From the NCBI RefSeq assembly GCF_037042905.1, contig NC_087246.1:31610001-31674000 (forward strand): a DNA stretch of 64,000 bases, written 5' to 3'. Made by a program: the position numbers and the translations under genes. The notes under the pieces are model-generated. The model did not search any database. It was not told the DNA's origin and worked only from the letters and a program-made list of their open reading frames with translations. This DNA comes from Lytechinus pictus (lineage: Eukaryota; Echinodermata; Echinoidea; Temnopleuroida; Toxopneustidae). Below are positions 22,500 through 34,284 of the stretch, piece by piece; within the stretch, counting starts at the first letter, position 1; every line of letters starts with the position of its first letter.

Positions 22500-24110
22500 A
22501 ATATTGAAGAAGCAATTCTGATACGAAATGATAATCTACATTAACTTTTTGTCAACCCGGAAGTAAGATGAAAAATAAAGTGGAATGTAACCCGAAGTGG
22601 ACTTTTTGAATATCAGTATAATGTTCGTCTATCCTATATAGGCCTATATGAAAATTGTGACATTAATTTTAACCTAATACAAATTATAATTTACATAAAT
22701 TATATTTTATAGGCTTTACATTTTTCTGAGACCATAGATTTCACTGGAAATGCTGTGACTTTTAGACTAAATTTTCAATGAAGTTATTGAGCAAAACCAT
22801 GAAAATCGTGTATCGTGATTACTATCTTCCTATTCCTCTTCCTAAGCACGAGATGAGACTTGTCGATATTCCATTCTGAAAAAATTAATTGTTAAATTAA
22901 TATATTATTTATTAATTTGATAAGCCTATGAAAGCGCCAAATCTGTTAATATTATGGCCTGAAAACTTGACATTTTATTTTCAAGCACTTTTTCAACTAT
23001 GAATAGGATGCATGAGTTATTTTTGATAATTAATGCTAGCGCAAATCTCGAGCCGATTTTTTTGAATAAATGTCATGAAATGGGTATTTTAATTTATTAA
23101 ATAATGTATATTGAGATATACATAACTCACCAATCAAAATGCAAGCGTGCAGCGATTTCTTATAACATTAGACCTGAATAGGGATATTTTGACAACTTTA
23201 TGGAATACACGAAAATAATAGGTACCTGATAAATCAAATTTTCCGAGCGCGCAGCGCGAGCAGAAAATATTGATATTCAGACCATAAAACTGACATTTTT
23301 ACAAAGCACTTTTTAAAAATCAATTTGTAAATCAAACAAAATAATGAAAGTTCGATTTCTGAGCTGATTTATGTTTTGTATATTGACTTCAAAACCTGAT
23401 ATTCTAAGCTCCATATTGAGCAAGATATGAAAATCACCTAATAGGCAATGGAAAGCGAATTTTTTGTCCAAGTCTTCCCCTCATCTTATTTTTTTCACTC
23501 GTCTTCCTCCCCTTAATATTCCTCTTCTTTTTTCTCCTCTCTTTTCCTTTCTTTTCTTTTTTTCTTTCTTTCCCCCTTTTTTATTTTTTCTCTCCGGCAA
23601 TAAGGGATCCCCTGGATCCGCCTATGCGTTGCCACTGACAGACCATGATAAAAAACAGTATTGGAGCGTGTTCCCGATTTAGCTAACTCATTTAGTTGAC
23701 CGTCTGTGCCGGTCTATTTGTCATATTTTTTAAATTTTCCTCTATTTTGTTTTGCTTTGTTTCTGTATTGCTTGTTGGTCTTTACTTGTTTGTTTGCTTT
23801 TTACGTTTACTCATGTATATTATATTTGTCTATATGTTTTTGATCAATTCAAAATAATGTTGAAACAGTTTACATATATTATATTAGTATTATGTTACTC
23901 GAAAAATAATGGTATTGTATTTTGTTGAATGAATTCAATAAAACAACTTAAAACAAAACAAAAATTCAAAATAATTATATTCAATTACATACGTAGCTAC
24001 ATGTAGTTTATAATGATTTTACATAATACTCAGTAAATAATTACATGCAATTAAGACATGCATTATGCTTAACTTTGATTTAATTATCTATTCAGTAATT
24101 TATATCCTGT
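22500..24110. other. Unit 2 upstream segment with pyrimidine tract, no gene
   Basis: Aligns with about 430-760 of unit 1 at its left end and about 1220-1290 at its right end; the middle is diverged. A T/C-rich tract lies at 23495-23590, and an inverted copy of the GCGCTCGC-type motif lies near 23243-23266. No gene. Confidence 0.5.
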
Positions 24111-24111
24111 C

Positions 24112-24410
24112 ATTTTCGGAAAACCGAACCTTATTTCATTTTCGGACTAACGAACCTTCGGATCAACGAACCTTATTTCGTTTTCGGATTATCGAACCTT
24201 CGGAACAACGAACCTTATTTCGTTTTTGGATTAACGAACCTTCGGAACAACGAACCTTATTTCGTTTTCGGATTATCGAACCTTCGGAATAACGCCACAA
24301 ATGTTCGGATTAACGAACCCTATTTCGTTTTCGGATTAGCAAACATCGAGGTATAGGCAATTTACGTGTTTCGTAATTACGAACCTTCGGAATTACGAAA
24401 TGTAACCGAA
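24112..24410. repeat. Tandem CGAACCTTCGGA array
   Basis: About 30-bp units alternating CGAACCTTATTTCGTTTTCGG and GATTAACGAACCTTCGGA variants, ending in ATTACGAAATGTAACC. The same units form the two arms of the element at 26421-28039, so this is probably a one-ended remnant of that family. Confidence 0.75.
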
Positions 24411-24422
24411 AATGAGGGTGTA

Positions 24423-25034
24423 TATGGCGCGCCGTTTGACCAATAATTCAGATAAACACTGTTTATCGCCGATAAACAGTGTTTATCGGCGATAAACACT
24501 GTTTATCGAGCGATAAACACTGTTTATCAAGCGATAAACACTGTTTATCGAGAGAAACTATGTTTATCGACTGAAAAACACAGTTTCTCTCGATAAACAG
24601 TGTTTATCGCCGAAAAACACTGTTTATCGCCGATAAACACTGTTTATCGAGAGAAACTGTGTTTATCAGTCGAAAAACATAGTTTCTCTCGATAAACACT
24701 GTTTATCGCCGATAAACACTGTTTTTCGGCGATAAACAATGTTTATCAAGCGATAAACACTGTTTATCGAGAGAAACTGTGTTTTTCAGTCGATAAACAT
24801 AGTTTCACTCGATAAACAGTGTTTATCGCTTGATAAACATTGTTTATCGCCGATAAACAGTGTTTTTCGGCGATAAACACTGTTTATCGAGAGAAACTAT
24901 GTTTTTCGACTGATAAACACAGTTTCTCTCGATAAACAGTGTTTATCGGCGATAAACACTGTTTTTCGGCGATAAACACTGTTTTTCGGCGATAAACACT
25001 GTTTATCTGATTTATTGGGCAAATGGCGCGCACT
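24423..25034. mobile_element. Nested-palindrome element, copy 1
   Basis: Opens with TATGGCGCGCCGTTTGACC and closes with a diverged inverse of that end (about 25005-25034). Between them is a continuous series of palindromic blocks of about 20 bp, CGATAAACACTGTTTATCG and variants. These are joined into larger hairpins through GAGAGAAACT...AGTTTCTCTC pairs. No ORF. A near-identical copy follows directly. Confidence 0.85.
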
Positions 25035-25669
25035 TATGGCGCGCCGTTTGACCAATAATTCAGATAAACACTGTTTATCGCCGATAAACAGTGTTTATCG
25101 GCGATAAACAGTGTTTATCGAGCGATAAACACTGTTTATCAAGCGATAAACACTGTTTATCGAGAGAAACTATGTTTATCGACTGAAAAACACAGTTTCT
25201 CTCGATAAACAGTGTTTATCGCCGAAAAACACTGTTTATCGCCGATAAACACTGTTTATCGAGAGAAACTGTGTTTATCAGTCGAAAAACATAGTTTCTC
25301 TCGATAAACACTGTTTATCGCCGATAAACACTGTTTTTCGGCGATAAACAATGTTTATCAAGAGATAAACACTGTTTATCGAGAGAAACTGTGTTTTTCA
25401 GTCGATAAACATAGTTTCTCTCGATAAACAGTGTTTATCGCTTGATAAACATTGTTTATCGCCGATAAACAGTGTTTTTCGGCGATAAACACTGTTTATC
25501 GAGAGAAACTATGTTTTTCGACTGATAAACACAGTTTCTCTCGATAAACAGTGTTTATCGCTTGATAAACAGTGTTTATCGCTCGATAAACAGTGTTTTT
25601 CGGCGATAAACACTGTTTATCGGCGATAAACACTGTTTATCTGAATTATTGGTCAAACGGCGCGCCATA
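25035..25669. mobile_element. Nested-palindrome element, copy 2
   Basis: Opens with the same end as copy 1 and closes with the exact inverse, GGTCAAACGGCGCGCCATA. The pair as a whole is flanked by the 6-bp direct repeat GGTGTA (24417-24422 and 25670-25675). The right flank matches the unit 1 sequence TGTATCCATATCC near 1518, confirming insertion into the duplicated unit. Confidence 0.85.
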
Positions 25670-26190
25670 GGTGTATCCATATCCAGCTATCTGCAGCATA
25701 TACATGTAGAGACAATTTGATATGCGCCAATACAAGGATTGTATGTTGTTATCATTATTGCTGTGTTATAATAAATATTGATAAAACCAAAGGTCTTTTG
25801 GAATTCTGATAAGAATAGACTGATATTATTTGTACACGATGATAATTATCAGTTTACCACTATCCTTAAGAGAACCCAGGCATTTAACATTCAGTGCACA
25901 TTACACGATATCAAAGTTAAAATTATCTGCAACTGACGGATCTTAATGCAAATGTGAGTGAATTAAATAATTTTCCTCAAATCAAAAACATGTGTACATT
26001 TTTATATGTTATCTCCGTTCACATCGATGAAAGTCTTAGTCATTTAGCCTACAGAATGTTTCCCATCAGATCAGAAATATATCATAATTATGGAATCCTA
26101 ATTCACTTTGGACTAAAAATACTAGTTAAGAGTGTTCTTTGTCAAATTGATGAAAATGGCGGAGAGACAGTGGCGTATCTATATTAGGGA
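25670..26190. other. Unit 2 segment equivalent to 1510-1990 of unit 1
   Basis: Diverged copy of the region that in unit 1 holds the putative leader exon. At the donor position it reads CAAATGTGAGTG near 25949-25960, so the donor context is altered. No gene. Confidence 0.5.
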
Positions 26191-26300
26191 AAACGGCGAA
26201 TATGTTTAAATTCTACCTGCTTTGTTTTTTCTTATATTTTGTCAAATCGATCTAGAAGAGTCGTTGTAAAAACCAAATGATGCATGTCTTTATTCGTCCT

Positions 26301-26402
26301 TATGCGACCTATCCACTCTCGTTGAGGCTCTGTTCAATCCATTGCATTCAGCCGTAATATGGATTGAACAGAGTCTAAACTCAAGTGAGAATGGATCGCA
26401 TA
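26301..26402. mobile_element. Short hairpin MITE
   Basis: A 102-bp imperfect inverted repeat: TATGCGACCTATCCACTCTC at the left, AGAATGGATCGCATA at the right, and GGCTCTGTTCAATCCA paired with TGGATTGAACAGAGTC inside. Confidence 0.6.
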
Positions 26403-26420
26403 ATGTGCATGCATTATTTG

Positions 26421-28039
26421 GGGTTACATTCGAAATTCCGAAGGTTCGTTATTCCGAAGGTTCGAATATTCCGAAGGTTCGTTATTCCAAAGGTTCGTAA
26501 TTCCGAAGGCTCGTTAATCCGAAAACGAAATAACCCGGTTCGTTATTTAGAAAATGCAATAAGGTTCGTTAGTCCGAAAGCAAAATAAGGTTTGTTAATC
26601 GGAAGGTTCGTCAGTCCGAAAACGAAATAAGGTTCCTTAATCCGAAGGTTCGTTAGTCTGAAAATGAAATTAATTTATTTTAGTAACAAAAACAGTGTTG
26701 GAATAAAAAAATAAGAGGATATTATGCAATTAAATAGTTTAAACGGAAGATGATACATGTGTATATTGTGGTCAAAGGATATATTGCATCAAGAATTGGC
26801 ACGTGGATCAAGTATCTTAATTTTGATTTTCTCTGAGCACTTGCTGCCTGAGCGAATGGGTTAAGAATGTTGGGGACTGTGTGTTGGTCACATGTGAATA
26901 ACCTCCAGATAAAGGGGTTTTTTACGAGGGGGTGTCATTTTTAACAACTTCTGCTAGTTATGATTAAAAACAAATCTCCATAGGAAAAAAAATGTCAATT
27001 TTTCAAAATAAAATGTGCCCTTTAAGGAAATCAAATACCCTTTTTGAAGTACAGCACAATACATTTTTTGGTTAGAAAATCGCATATTTTTTTGGATCGC
27101 GCTTCGCGCTCGCCTCAGTTATTATGTAGTAGGGTCATGAGGGTCCGGGATTCACACTGTTCTGGGTATATGCTTAGAATGTCCAGTTTTCAGGTTGGAA
27201 TATCATAAATTTTCAGCTCGTGCATCGTGCTCCCATTATTTAATTGGTTAGATAAGTATCCTAATCACGAGTCATGAAATGTCGTCCTTCGCAGGTTCCG
27301 TTTCTGGTCAGTATATTAAAAATTTCAGCTCGCGCTTGGCGCTCGCGTTAATTATTTAGTTATCTTTTTCACGATTACACGAACTTCTTGGAATATTTAA
27401 TTTTCATTTCTTATTGACATTTCCAAAAGTTTGAGCTTGTGATTAGCGCTCGCAACATCTCGCGAGGATGCCCTTTTAACAGTAGGGCCTAATTAGTCCA
27501 CAATTCACCAAACAGTGAGTTTTAGAACTTCAGATTTGATTTTTTTCCAAACCGCCTAAAAATCCTAAATATATATCTATTAATAACAATAATCAGAAAT
27601 CACTTCAAAAAGGCTTTGCTCAACTTAAATTACTACAAAACGCACAACGACTCCACGCAGATGATAATCTCATGGTTAAAATATCACCAAAATGCCCGTT
27701 TTGACATATAAGTGCCCTTTTTTGCCTTCCCATCCTCATAACGAGTGAACAGCAGCGGTGTTTCTACTCCCCTCCACCACACTTGCCCTTCCGGTTTCCC
27801 GGCATCGCTACAGATTATTTCATTTTTCGGATTAACGAACTTTCGGAATAACAAACCTTATTTCGTTTTCGGACTAACGAACCTTCGGAATAACGAACCC
27901 TATTTTGTTTTCGGATTAACAGACCTTCGCAAATGATCGGATTAACGAACCATTTTCCGTTTTCTGGTTAACGAACATCGAGGTATAGACAATTTACGTG
28001 TTTCGGAATTATGAACCTTCCGAATTACGAAGTGTAACC
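26421..28039. mobile_element. hAT-like element with CGAACCTTCGG repeat arms
   Basis: Flanked by an exact 8-bp duplication ATTATTTG (26413-26420 and 28040-28047). Ends are inverted (GGGTTACATTCG and GAAGTGTAACC). Both arms are built of roughly 30-bp repeats around TTCCGAAGGTTCG, in opposite orientation (26430-26680 and 27815-28035). The interior (26690-27810) has no transposase ORF and contains a cluster of GCGCTCGC-type motifs. Confidence 0.85.
27095..27454. repeat. Cluster of spaced GCGCTTCGCGCTCGC motifs
   Basis: Four degenerate copies at roughly 27095-27114, 27214-27232, 27326-27346 and 27432-27452, spaced about 105-120 bp, three of them in the context AATTTTCAGCTCG...CATTATTTA. The motif recurs at 48394-51190. 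Confidence 0.7.
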
Positions 28040-28239
28040 ATTATTTGTATCGTTGCTGAAACATTTATTTTTGTTACAAGTGACACAACTAACCGAACAT
28101 CCATATAATGAGAAACAAAGGTCAAATTGTGTTTATAGTTACCTATGTATCTGTCCAATATAAAATGAACATAAATGCAAAAAGTCCATATTTGCACAAT
28201 GTTACTATGTTTATCATTGACATAGGCCGTGCAGACATC

Positions 28240-28640
28240 AATATTTTAACACTTTGAGGCCATCGACCTTTCACAGTCCTCAGAGGTCAACATGGTCAAA
28301 GGTCAAAGTGTTTCAGTACTTATCAATGTTCTGTAGAATACAAACAGAGGTTTATAAGTACATGTTTCGTAAAGCATTGTCATGTTTATCTTCAAAACAA
28401 GATGTAAAAAAATCTTATGTTTTGAGGTCAACGGAGGTCATTGACCTATAGAGGGTATTATCCGAACTTACCTCCCATCTCTGAAATCAAGATTATGGCA
28501 TACACAAATACTTGCGAAGGTGTCATGCTTTAGTCATAATTTTTACAATTTTTCTGGTTATCTGCTTTACTAGAAGGATGTTCAAAAGTCATTTACAAAG
28601 AGTGGACAAATACATAAGATTGGAAGGTCATTATCTGTAA
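28240..28640. other. Unplaced repeat-like segment, no gene
   Basis: Contains several AGGTCA/TGACCT elements at 28255-28320 and 28425-28447, arranged as a loose inverted pair around AT-rich sequence. No ORF or recognised element. Confidence 0.35.
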
Positions 28641-29224
28641 AAGTTCGTGTTAGAAACATTGATTTACAGATTATGATAATTAAATTTCGTACCTTTATTG
28701 TGAGCTCAATATAGTGATGTTAAGCTAAATATTCAAGCGATGCGGCGTATAGTTAAATTGTGGTAGCTTCATATAAGTTTATCAAATTTTGATAACATTT
28801 TCACTTTTCTGCTTACTTTATATTCAAATCAACGGAATCTCATATCTGAAAGGAAAATTTTAGTGACTGGAAGGTGACAATTAATGTAAGAACGTATATA
28901 TATTGGAAAGATAAAGATAACAAATCATGAAGGAAGTATGTAGTGCCTTTCTTATACATAAATGTTAAGCTATATATACATGCATACATACATTTTCATT
29001 CTTTTTCTACTGATCATTAACATTATTATCATTATCACTTTTTAGAATAAACATCTTCGCTGGAGCTATATTACGTTCAATTATGGCTACAGAATGAATA
29101 AATCTAGAAATAAATGACATACTGTTATTTCGTTCCTTTCAAAATTACGGATGGAAAATACAACTTTCTGGTTTTAGCATTGATACTTTCTGGTTTTAAT
29201 AGAAACACAACGTTGCCTGAACTG

Positions 29225-29490
29225 GCATAATTATGCTTTCTGGCATAATTTCGACCCTTTCAGCATAATTCATTATCGATTTTTTCCCCACATGTTGTTT
29301 TTCATTTGTAATATTTCATTGAAGATTGAAGACCTTTTTTTTTTGCTTGTCATTTTTTTTGGCCGACGGTTTTGCCCCCCCCCCCTCTGTGGAAAATCCT
29401 AGGTACGTGTTAAGGGTCCAAAACGGTTTGGCATAATTTTTCGCGATTTAGCATAATTTCGCTGCTCCTCTGGCATAATTGGATTTTTTT
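29225..29490. repeat. GCATAATT-rich stretch with C-tract
   Basis: Repeated TGGCATAATT/AGCATAATT phrases at both ends, enclosing a segment with a T run, a C run near 29376-29388 and GGAAAATCCTAGG. This is probably an insertion, since unit 1 and unit 4 equivalents lack it. No gene. Confidence 0.45.
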
Positions 29491-30956
29491 TCCCTGGCCA
29501 CGCTGTAGAATCATGACTTCATAAACGACGTGATGATAACAATGAAGAGATGTGCTAAAATGCCAAAAGGAAATAGAGCGAACTTTAATAGAAGAATGCC
29601 TAAATCATTAATCACACACAGGTCTCTGAGTCAAAAAGTGATATTATTACTACTTGCCAGTGATTTATTGAACGATTATATATGTTGGTTAAAAAGGACA
29701 GTCTTGTCACATACACGCACAGCGTTCTTGAAAAATGAAATTATACGATGATTGAGCTCTCGCTCGCGTCATTCGCGCATATAAATTTGTATAGATAAAT
29801 GTCTCTGAAAGGATATTGCTTGACAAATTTGACCGATGTTTTTAGTCAATAAAAGCGTAATTCAGAATTTAATTGATCAGTCTTGAAAACCCAGTGGCGT
29901 ATCGAATAAAAGTAATAAAAAGTTGCGAGCGAGCAATGATTTCGACATTTTATTACAAAAATCCAAGTTTGTGATAGATTTTGACATAATATTAATCTCA
30001 CATTTCACCTTTATTTCTTTCCTTTTCTCTTTTTTTTTGCTTAGGTCGTGAAAAAAAAGGGGGGGGGGGGTGTAAGAGCCCTGCATCTGTACGCCAGTGC
30101 GAAAACCTTCATAAATACCGAAGCTTTCGATCGCTCGCATTGAAAGTACTGAGTCATGTATAGTTTTCAGAAATTATTACATTCCTTCACAGTCAATTCT
30201 AACTATAAGGTATAACTCCCAAGAAATTTTTATTAAAATGCTTTAAAATCGCGACTTTTATACTCCATTTTAGTCCCTACCCTCGCCAAGGATCTCACAC
30301 TGTCACTAAATTACGCCCCTTCAAGATTTGCCCCCCCCCCCTAAAAAAATATAAAGACCGTTCATCCCCCTTTGTTTTGCTTCTTAATTTCATTTAGCTT
30401 ATATCACCAATGCCCTTTTCTTACTCATGTTCAATCCTGGATTCATCCCAAGGGAACGTTTCATACCGCTGTTTTTATCCTACAATATTAACCTATATAG
30501 TATCAGTGCTTTTTATTGTCAGCCAATCAAAATCGTGGAAAGTTGTTAGATCTGACGAGTTGTCAGATGTGACAGCTTGTCAGACATGAAATGTTGATGA
30601 AATGCTATCATACGATAAATATTTGATTTGTTTCATTATATTTCTCATGTTTATTTTTTCAAATCTCCTTTTCTACACATTAAGTCATTAGCCGATATGA
30701 AAAAACAAACAATAAGGTCTAGAGGCCTGTGATCATAAGTATACTAATAGGACAGAACACCACCATCGTCACATTCATTATTTTAATTTGATAATGTCAA
30801 AGAACTATTTGATATGGCAAAGATCGGTGAAAATTCCCCGTCACTTGAACAGACTGCATAGTAAAATGTAAAATTCGTTCACGATCATAGATCATAATTC
30901 TGATATGCATAACTGTGTGTGGACATGGTGGAGGACTGAGACCAATAATCTTGCCT

Positions 30957-31010
30957 TTATATAGAACGAAATCAACTCCTGGAATTAACGGATAAAGACA
31001 AAGGTGAGTG
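30957..31010 (+). promoter_or_regulatory. Unit 3 copy of TATA/donor module A
   Basis: TTTATATA followed by GACAAAG|GTGAGTG, with the GT at about 31002. Retained with an intact donor, as in unit 1, upstream of the intact TRIM copy. Confidence 0.3.
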
Positions 31011-32470
31011 AAATATTCTTGTATTGTTTAAAGTGTAGAAATATCTTTCACACATTGAGAATTCGTTAGCAATTAGCAAAAAGAAATAATGGAGAGGAAA
31101 TTCCCTTACGAGATCATTATAATACATTAACTTTTTGTCAACCCGGAAGTGAAAAAAAATAAAGTGGAATGGAACTCCTATATAGTGGACTTTTTGAATA
31201 ATCAATTGGACAACATTCGTCTATCCTATGTATTGTTTTGGGTTTTTTAAAAATATATTTGTAACATTTCAGCATTACTCAGTATAAATTATACTTTACA
31301 TTTATTGTTTGTAGGGTTTACATTTGTATTGAGACCATATATTTCACTGGAAAATTTGTGCCATTTAGTTTTTTAACAACGTTATTGAGAAAAAGCACGA
31401 AAATAGTGACTACCGCCGTTACCTAGAAAAGTCAAGTTATGGCAAATAATTTGACCAAAACTTGAAACATTATGCACATGGTATAGTTACCTCGGGTTTC
31501 CTCTGCAGATCTATTCTTAAAAGAAAATCACAAAAATTGTACCTTCTCCTTATATTTTTATCGTTTGCAATAAGACATGAGTAAATGAATGAATGAATGA
31601 ATAGATAGATAGATATAGATAAGATGAATAAACAAATAAATACATAAATAAATAAATGTAACATAAGCATAAGATGGAATGGGTAACTGTTACATTGCAA
31701 ACCCTCTTATATTTGAAGTGATAATTGATCAAGAATTATAAGCTAATTTTATAAAAATGATCCAATGTATATTGATAACAATTAGCATGAATCATTGATT
31801 GAGATAAACAACATTATACAAGTGATGTAGCAATGCTGTCCCAACACCCCCTCATTCATTTATGAATCAATTTAGTAATACTCTACCGTATCCAAATAAT
31901 TCCCTACTTTATTGTGATTTTACTAATAATAAATTTTTATATGCTTTAATCACATGCATTATGCCTATCTCCGATTTCATTATCCTATATGTTTTATCCG
32001 AAGCATCCGAAACATGGATCGACACCAGATAATGTATCTCGCCATTTTAATATAATAACGTTATGTCGACATGGCAAGGTAAAATATGTCGCCATCTCTT
32101 GAAGTCGATGGCACTTAAAATCAATGTAAGTTTGCAAAGGAAGTATAAAAGTACAACTCCGACACCCTCCTCATTGCAATTGAATACTAGTTTGTATATA
32201 CGGGGGTTGGGGAATCTGTATCCATATCCTGCTTGCTTCGCCTATGCAGCATAAAAGACATAAAAAGACATTTTGATATGCGCCGTAGAAGAACAGCATT
32301 ATTACTGTATTATTATAACTATTGAAAATGTCAAAGGTCGGTGGGAATTCCCAGTCGCTAAGAATAGATTAACGAACCGTTCGTATACTATGATAATGGT
32401 ATTATTATGATCAGTTTGCATAATATGCACTTCAGAGAACCCAGCTTCTATTCATAATTCAGTGCATATT

Positions 32471-32521
32471 TATTACTATCATAAAACGATATCATCTTGT
32501 ACATAGGGGGAAAGGTGAGTG
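32471..32521 (+). promoter_or_regulatory. Unit 3 copy of leader-exon module C
   Basis: CATAAAA near 32480 and AAAG|GTGAGTGG (GT at 32515) align with the 1803-1861 module. The donor stays functional-looking despite several surrounding differences. Confidence 0.3.
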
Positions 32522-32678
32522 GATTAACTCTTTTCAGTTGAGTAAGAAAAAACTTGTGTATATGATTTGACTTTCATCAAAATGATGAAAGTCAAATCAT
32601 ATTTAGAATGTCTCCCATATCAGACATGGTATCAAAATTTACTTTGGACTGAAAATGCTAGGTATGTGTATAGATAGG

Positions 32679-32781
32679 CATGGACCTATCCACGGAGGAT
32701 AATTCTATTGTTACTGGGGGTGCTGAGCATTGTCACAGCACCCCCAGTAACAATAGATAATCCTCCGTGGACAGGTCCATG
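32679..32781. mobile_element. 103-bp hairpin MITE, recent insertion
   Basis: A near-perfect inverted repeat starting CATGGACCTATCCACGGAGG and ending CCTCCGTGGACAGGTCCATG. It is flanked by the exact 8-bp duplication TAGATAGG (32671-32678, 32782-32789). Unit 1 has a single TAGATAGG at the empty site near 2018. Confidence 0.9.
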
Positions 32782-33578
32782 TAGATAGGTCTATCTTTGT
32801 CACATTGCTAATAATTTTTAAGATGAAAATGCATATACAAGCATTCATGGTTTCTTAGCGATCAGGTAAAATTCACTACCATTTACTCGCTTATATATAT
32901 TTTTATGAAGGGGTACACAAGGCTTAAAATCATGTTTATTTTTATTTGAAAAGATAAAGCAATTCAGACAAACAGAAACTAAAAATATCATAAAAGCTGG
33001 AGATGAATAGGAAAGTTGGAAAAGGTGTTATAAAATTATGGATGAAATAACAAAGATATGATTTATTATTCTAATTTATAGGAGGATAAGCCTACTCCAC
33101 ACTGGAATTAAGTTTTTTATAAAAAAAAATGAATTATTATGAATAATAAAAATTACCTTATTTATGACACATTGATATACGGATTATAATTATAATTTTG
33201 GTTCCTTTATTGTGAGCTCAATATAGTGATGTCAAGCTAAATTTTCAATCGATGCATTTAGGCTTAATGTGGTTAGCTTTATATGATTTTATCATATTTT
33301 GATAACATTTTTACTTTTCTGCTTACTTTATATTCATATCAACAGAATATAATATATGAAAGGAACATTTCAGTGATTAGAAGGTGCAAATTTATTTACA
33401 TGTAAGAACGTATATCCCGGAAAGATGAAAAACTTTGAAGGAATTATGTTGTACCCTTCTTTGCATATATTTTAATTTTAAACTACATATATATACAATA
33501 ATCACAAATAGTTTAGAAAATGACGTAGAAATAAAATCGTTGATTTTAAAAGGAGCATAGCTCTCAAAAATGAAAGGT

Positions 33579-33579
<1 letters not shown>

Positions 33580-33625
<46 letters not shown>

Positions 33626-33681
33626 TCTGCCCCGGCATTGAGCACTTTGTGGAAACCTCAACCAATCCCATATCAAATGGA

Positions 33682-33728
<47 letters not shown>

Positions 33729-33760
33729 ACTTGGTATGGTATATATACATATATATATAT
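33580..33760. repeat. (TA)n microsatellites
   Basis: Two long TA runs (about 33583-33622 and 33688-33727) and a shorter one near 33740-33760, enclosing about 65 bp of unique sequence. The unit 1 counterpart near 2698 has only a short TA run. Confidence 0.9.
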
Positions 33761-33919
33761 GAGAAATTATACATGTACAACAGCTTTGGTAACTCTTGTA
33801 TTTAAATATGCTGTGACTTGTGAAAGAAATGAATGAAGAGAACAATGGTAGGCGTGGCTTAAATCAAGGTTCCCCAGCGCTATCTGCCCTTTGGAAAAAT
33901 TGGTGATGCCGAAAAAAAT

Positions 33920-33990
33920 GTCTCTGCCGGGAATCGAACCCGGATCCCCAGCTTGGAACGCCGGTGCCTTAACCACTAGACCACAGAGAC
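33920..33990 (-). tRNA. tRNA-like sequence, nominal Gly(TCC), SINE head
   Basis: Seventy-one nt folding as a full cloverleaf by hand: 7-bp acceptor stem GTCTCTG/CAGAGAC, 4-bp D stem (one G-U), 5-bp anticodon stem CCGGC/GCTGG with loop GTTCCAA (anticodon TCC), and 5-bp T stem CCGGG/CCCGG with loop TTCGATT. Boxes A and B are intact. Because it heads a repeated body it is more likely a SINE promoter than a working tRNA gene. Confidence 0.55.
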
Positions 33991-34213
33991 GGGTTAGTGG
34001 CTAGGGCGACCCGCGATTCGATCGACCACCAGATGAACAGATTTTCGACACTATACCAATTCTAATTTCCTTTATCGGGTGTCGGTGGGTTTCGAACAAT
34101 GACAAGCCGCCATGCCTCAGCTGGATCAAAGCTATTGCTCAGATACAGTACATGTTTGGGATAAATTATACAAATGTGAGAAATTGGATCGGGGTCGTCC
34201 TAGCCACTAACTC

Positions 34214-34284
34214 GTCTCTGTGGTCTAGTGGGTAAGGCACCGGCGTTCACAGCTGGGGGCCCTGGTTCGATTCCCGGCAGAGAC
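34214..34284 (+). tRNA. tRNA-like sequence, partner copy with altered loop
   Basis: Same 71-nt layout as the minus-strand copy, but the anticodon loop reads GTTCACA (nominal TCA) and the T stem has one mismatch (CCTGG/CCCGG). It is best read as the head of the second SINE; a functional tRNA is unlikely. Confidence 0.45.

Larger units (their letters stand above)
12457..29140 (+). repeat. Segmental duplication unit 2 (TRIM exon lost)
   Basis: Contains the unit-start sequence (12457-12556, resuming at 16712), upstream segments (17440-18967, 22500-24110, 25670-26190, 28640-29140) and many insertions. It ends at a point equivalent to about 2850 in unit 1, then joins the unit 3 start directly near 29140, so the TRIM exon and blocks B and C are absent. 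Confidence 0.75.

Noticed and set aside
24423..25669. CRISPR-like array of short palindromic repeats
   Set aside because: Eukaryotic context, no unique spacers, repeats abut each other, and inverted transposon-like ends are present.
33564..33845. Ile/Tyr-rich ORFs
   Set aside because: Translations of TA microsatellites.
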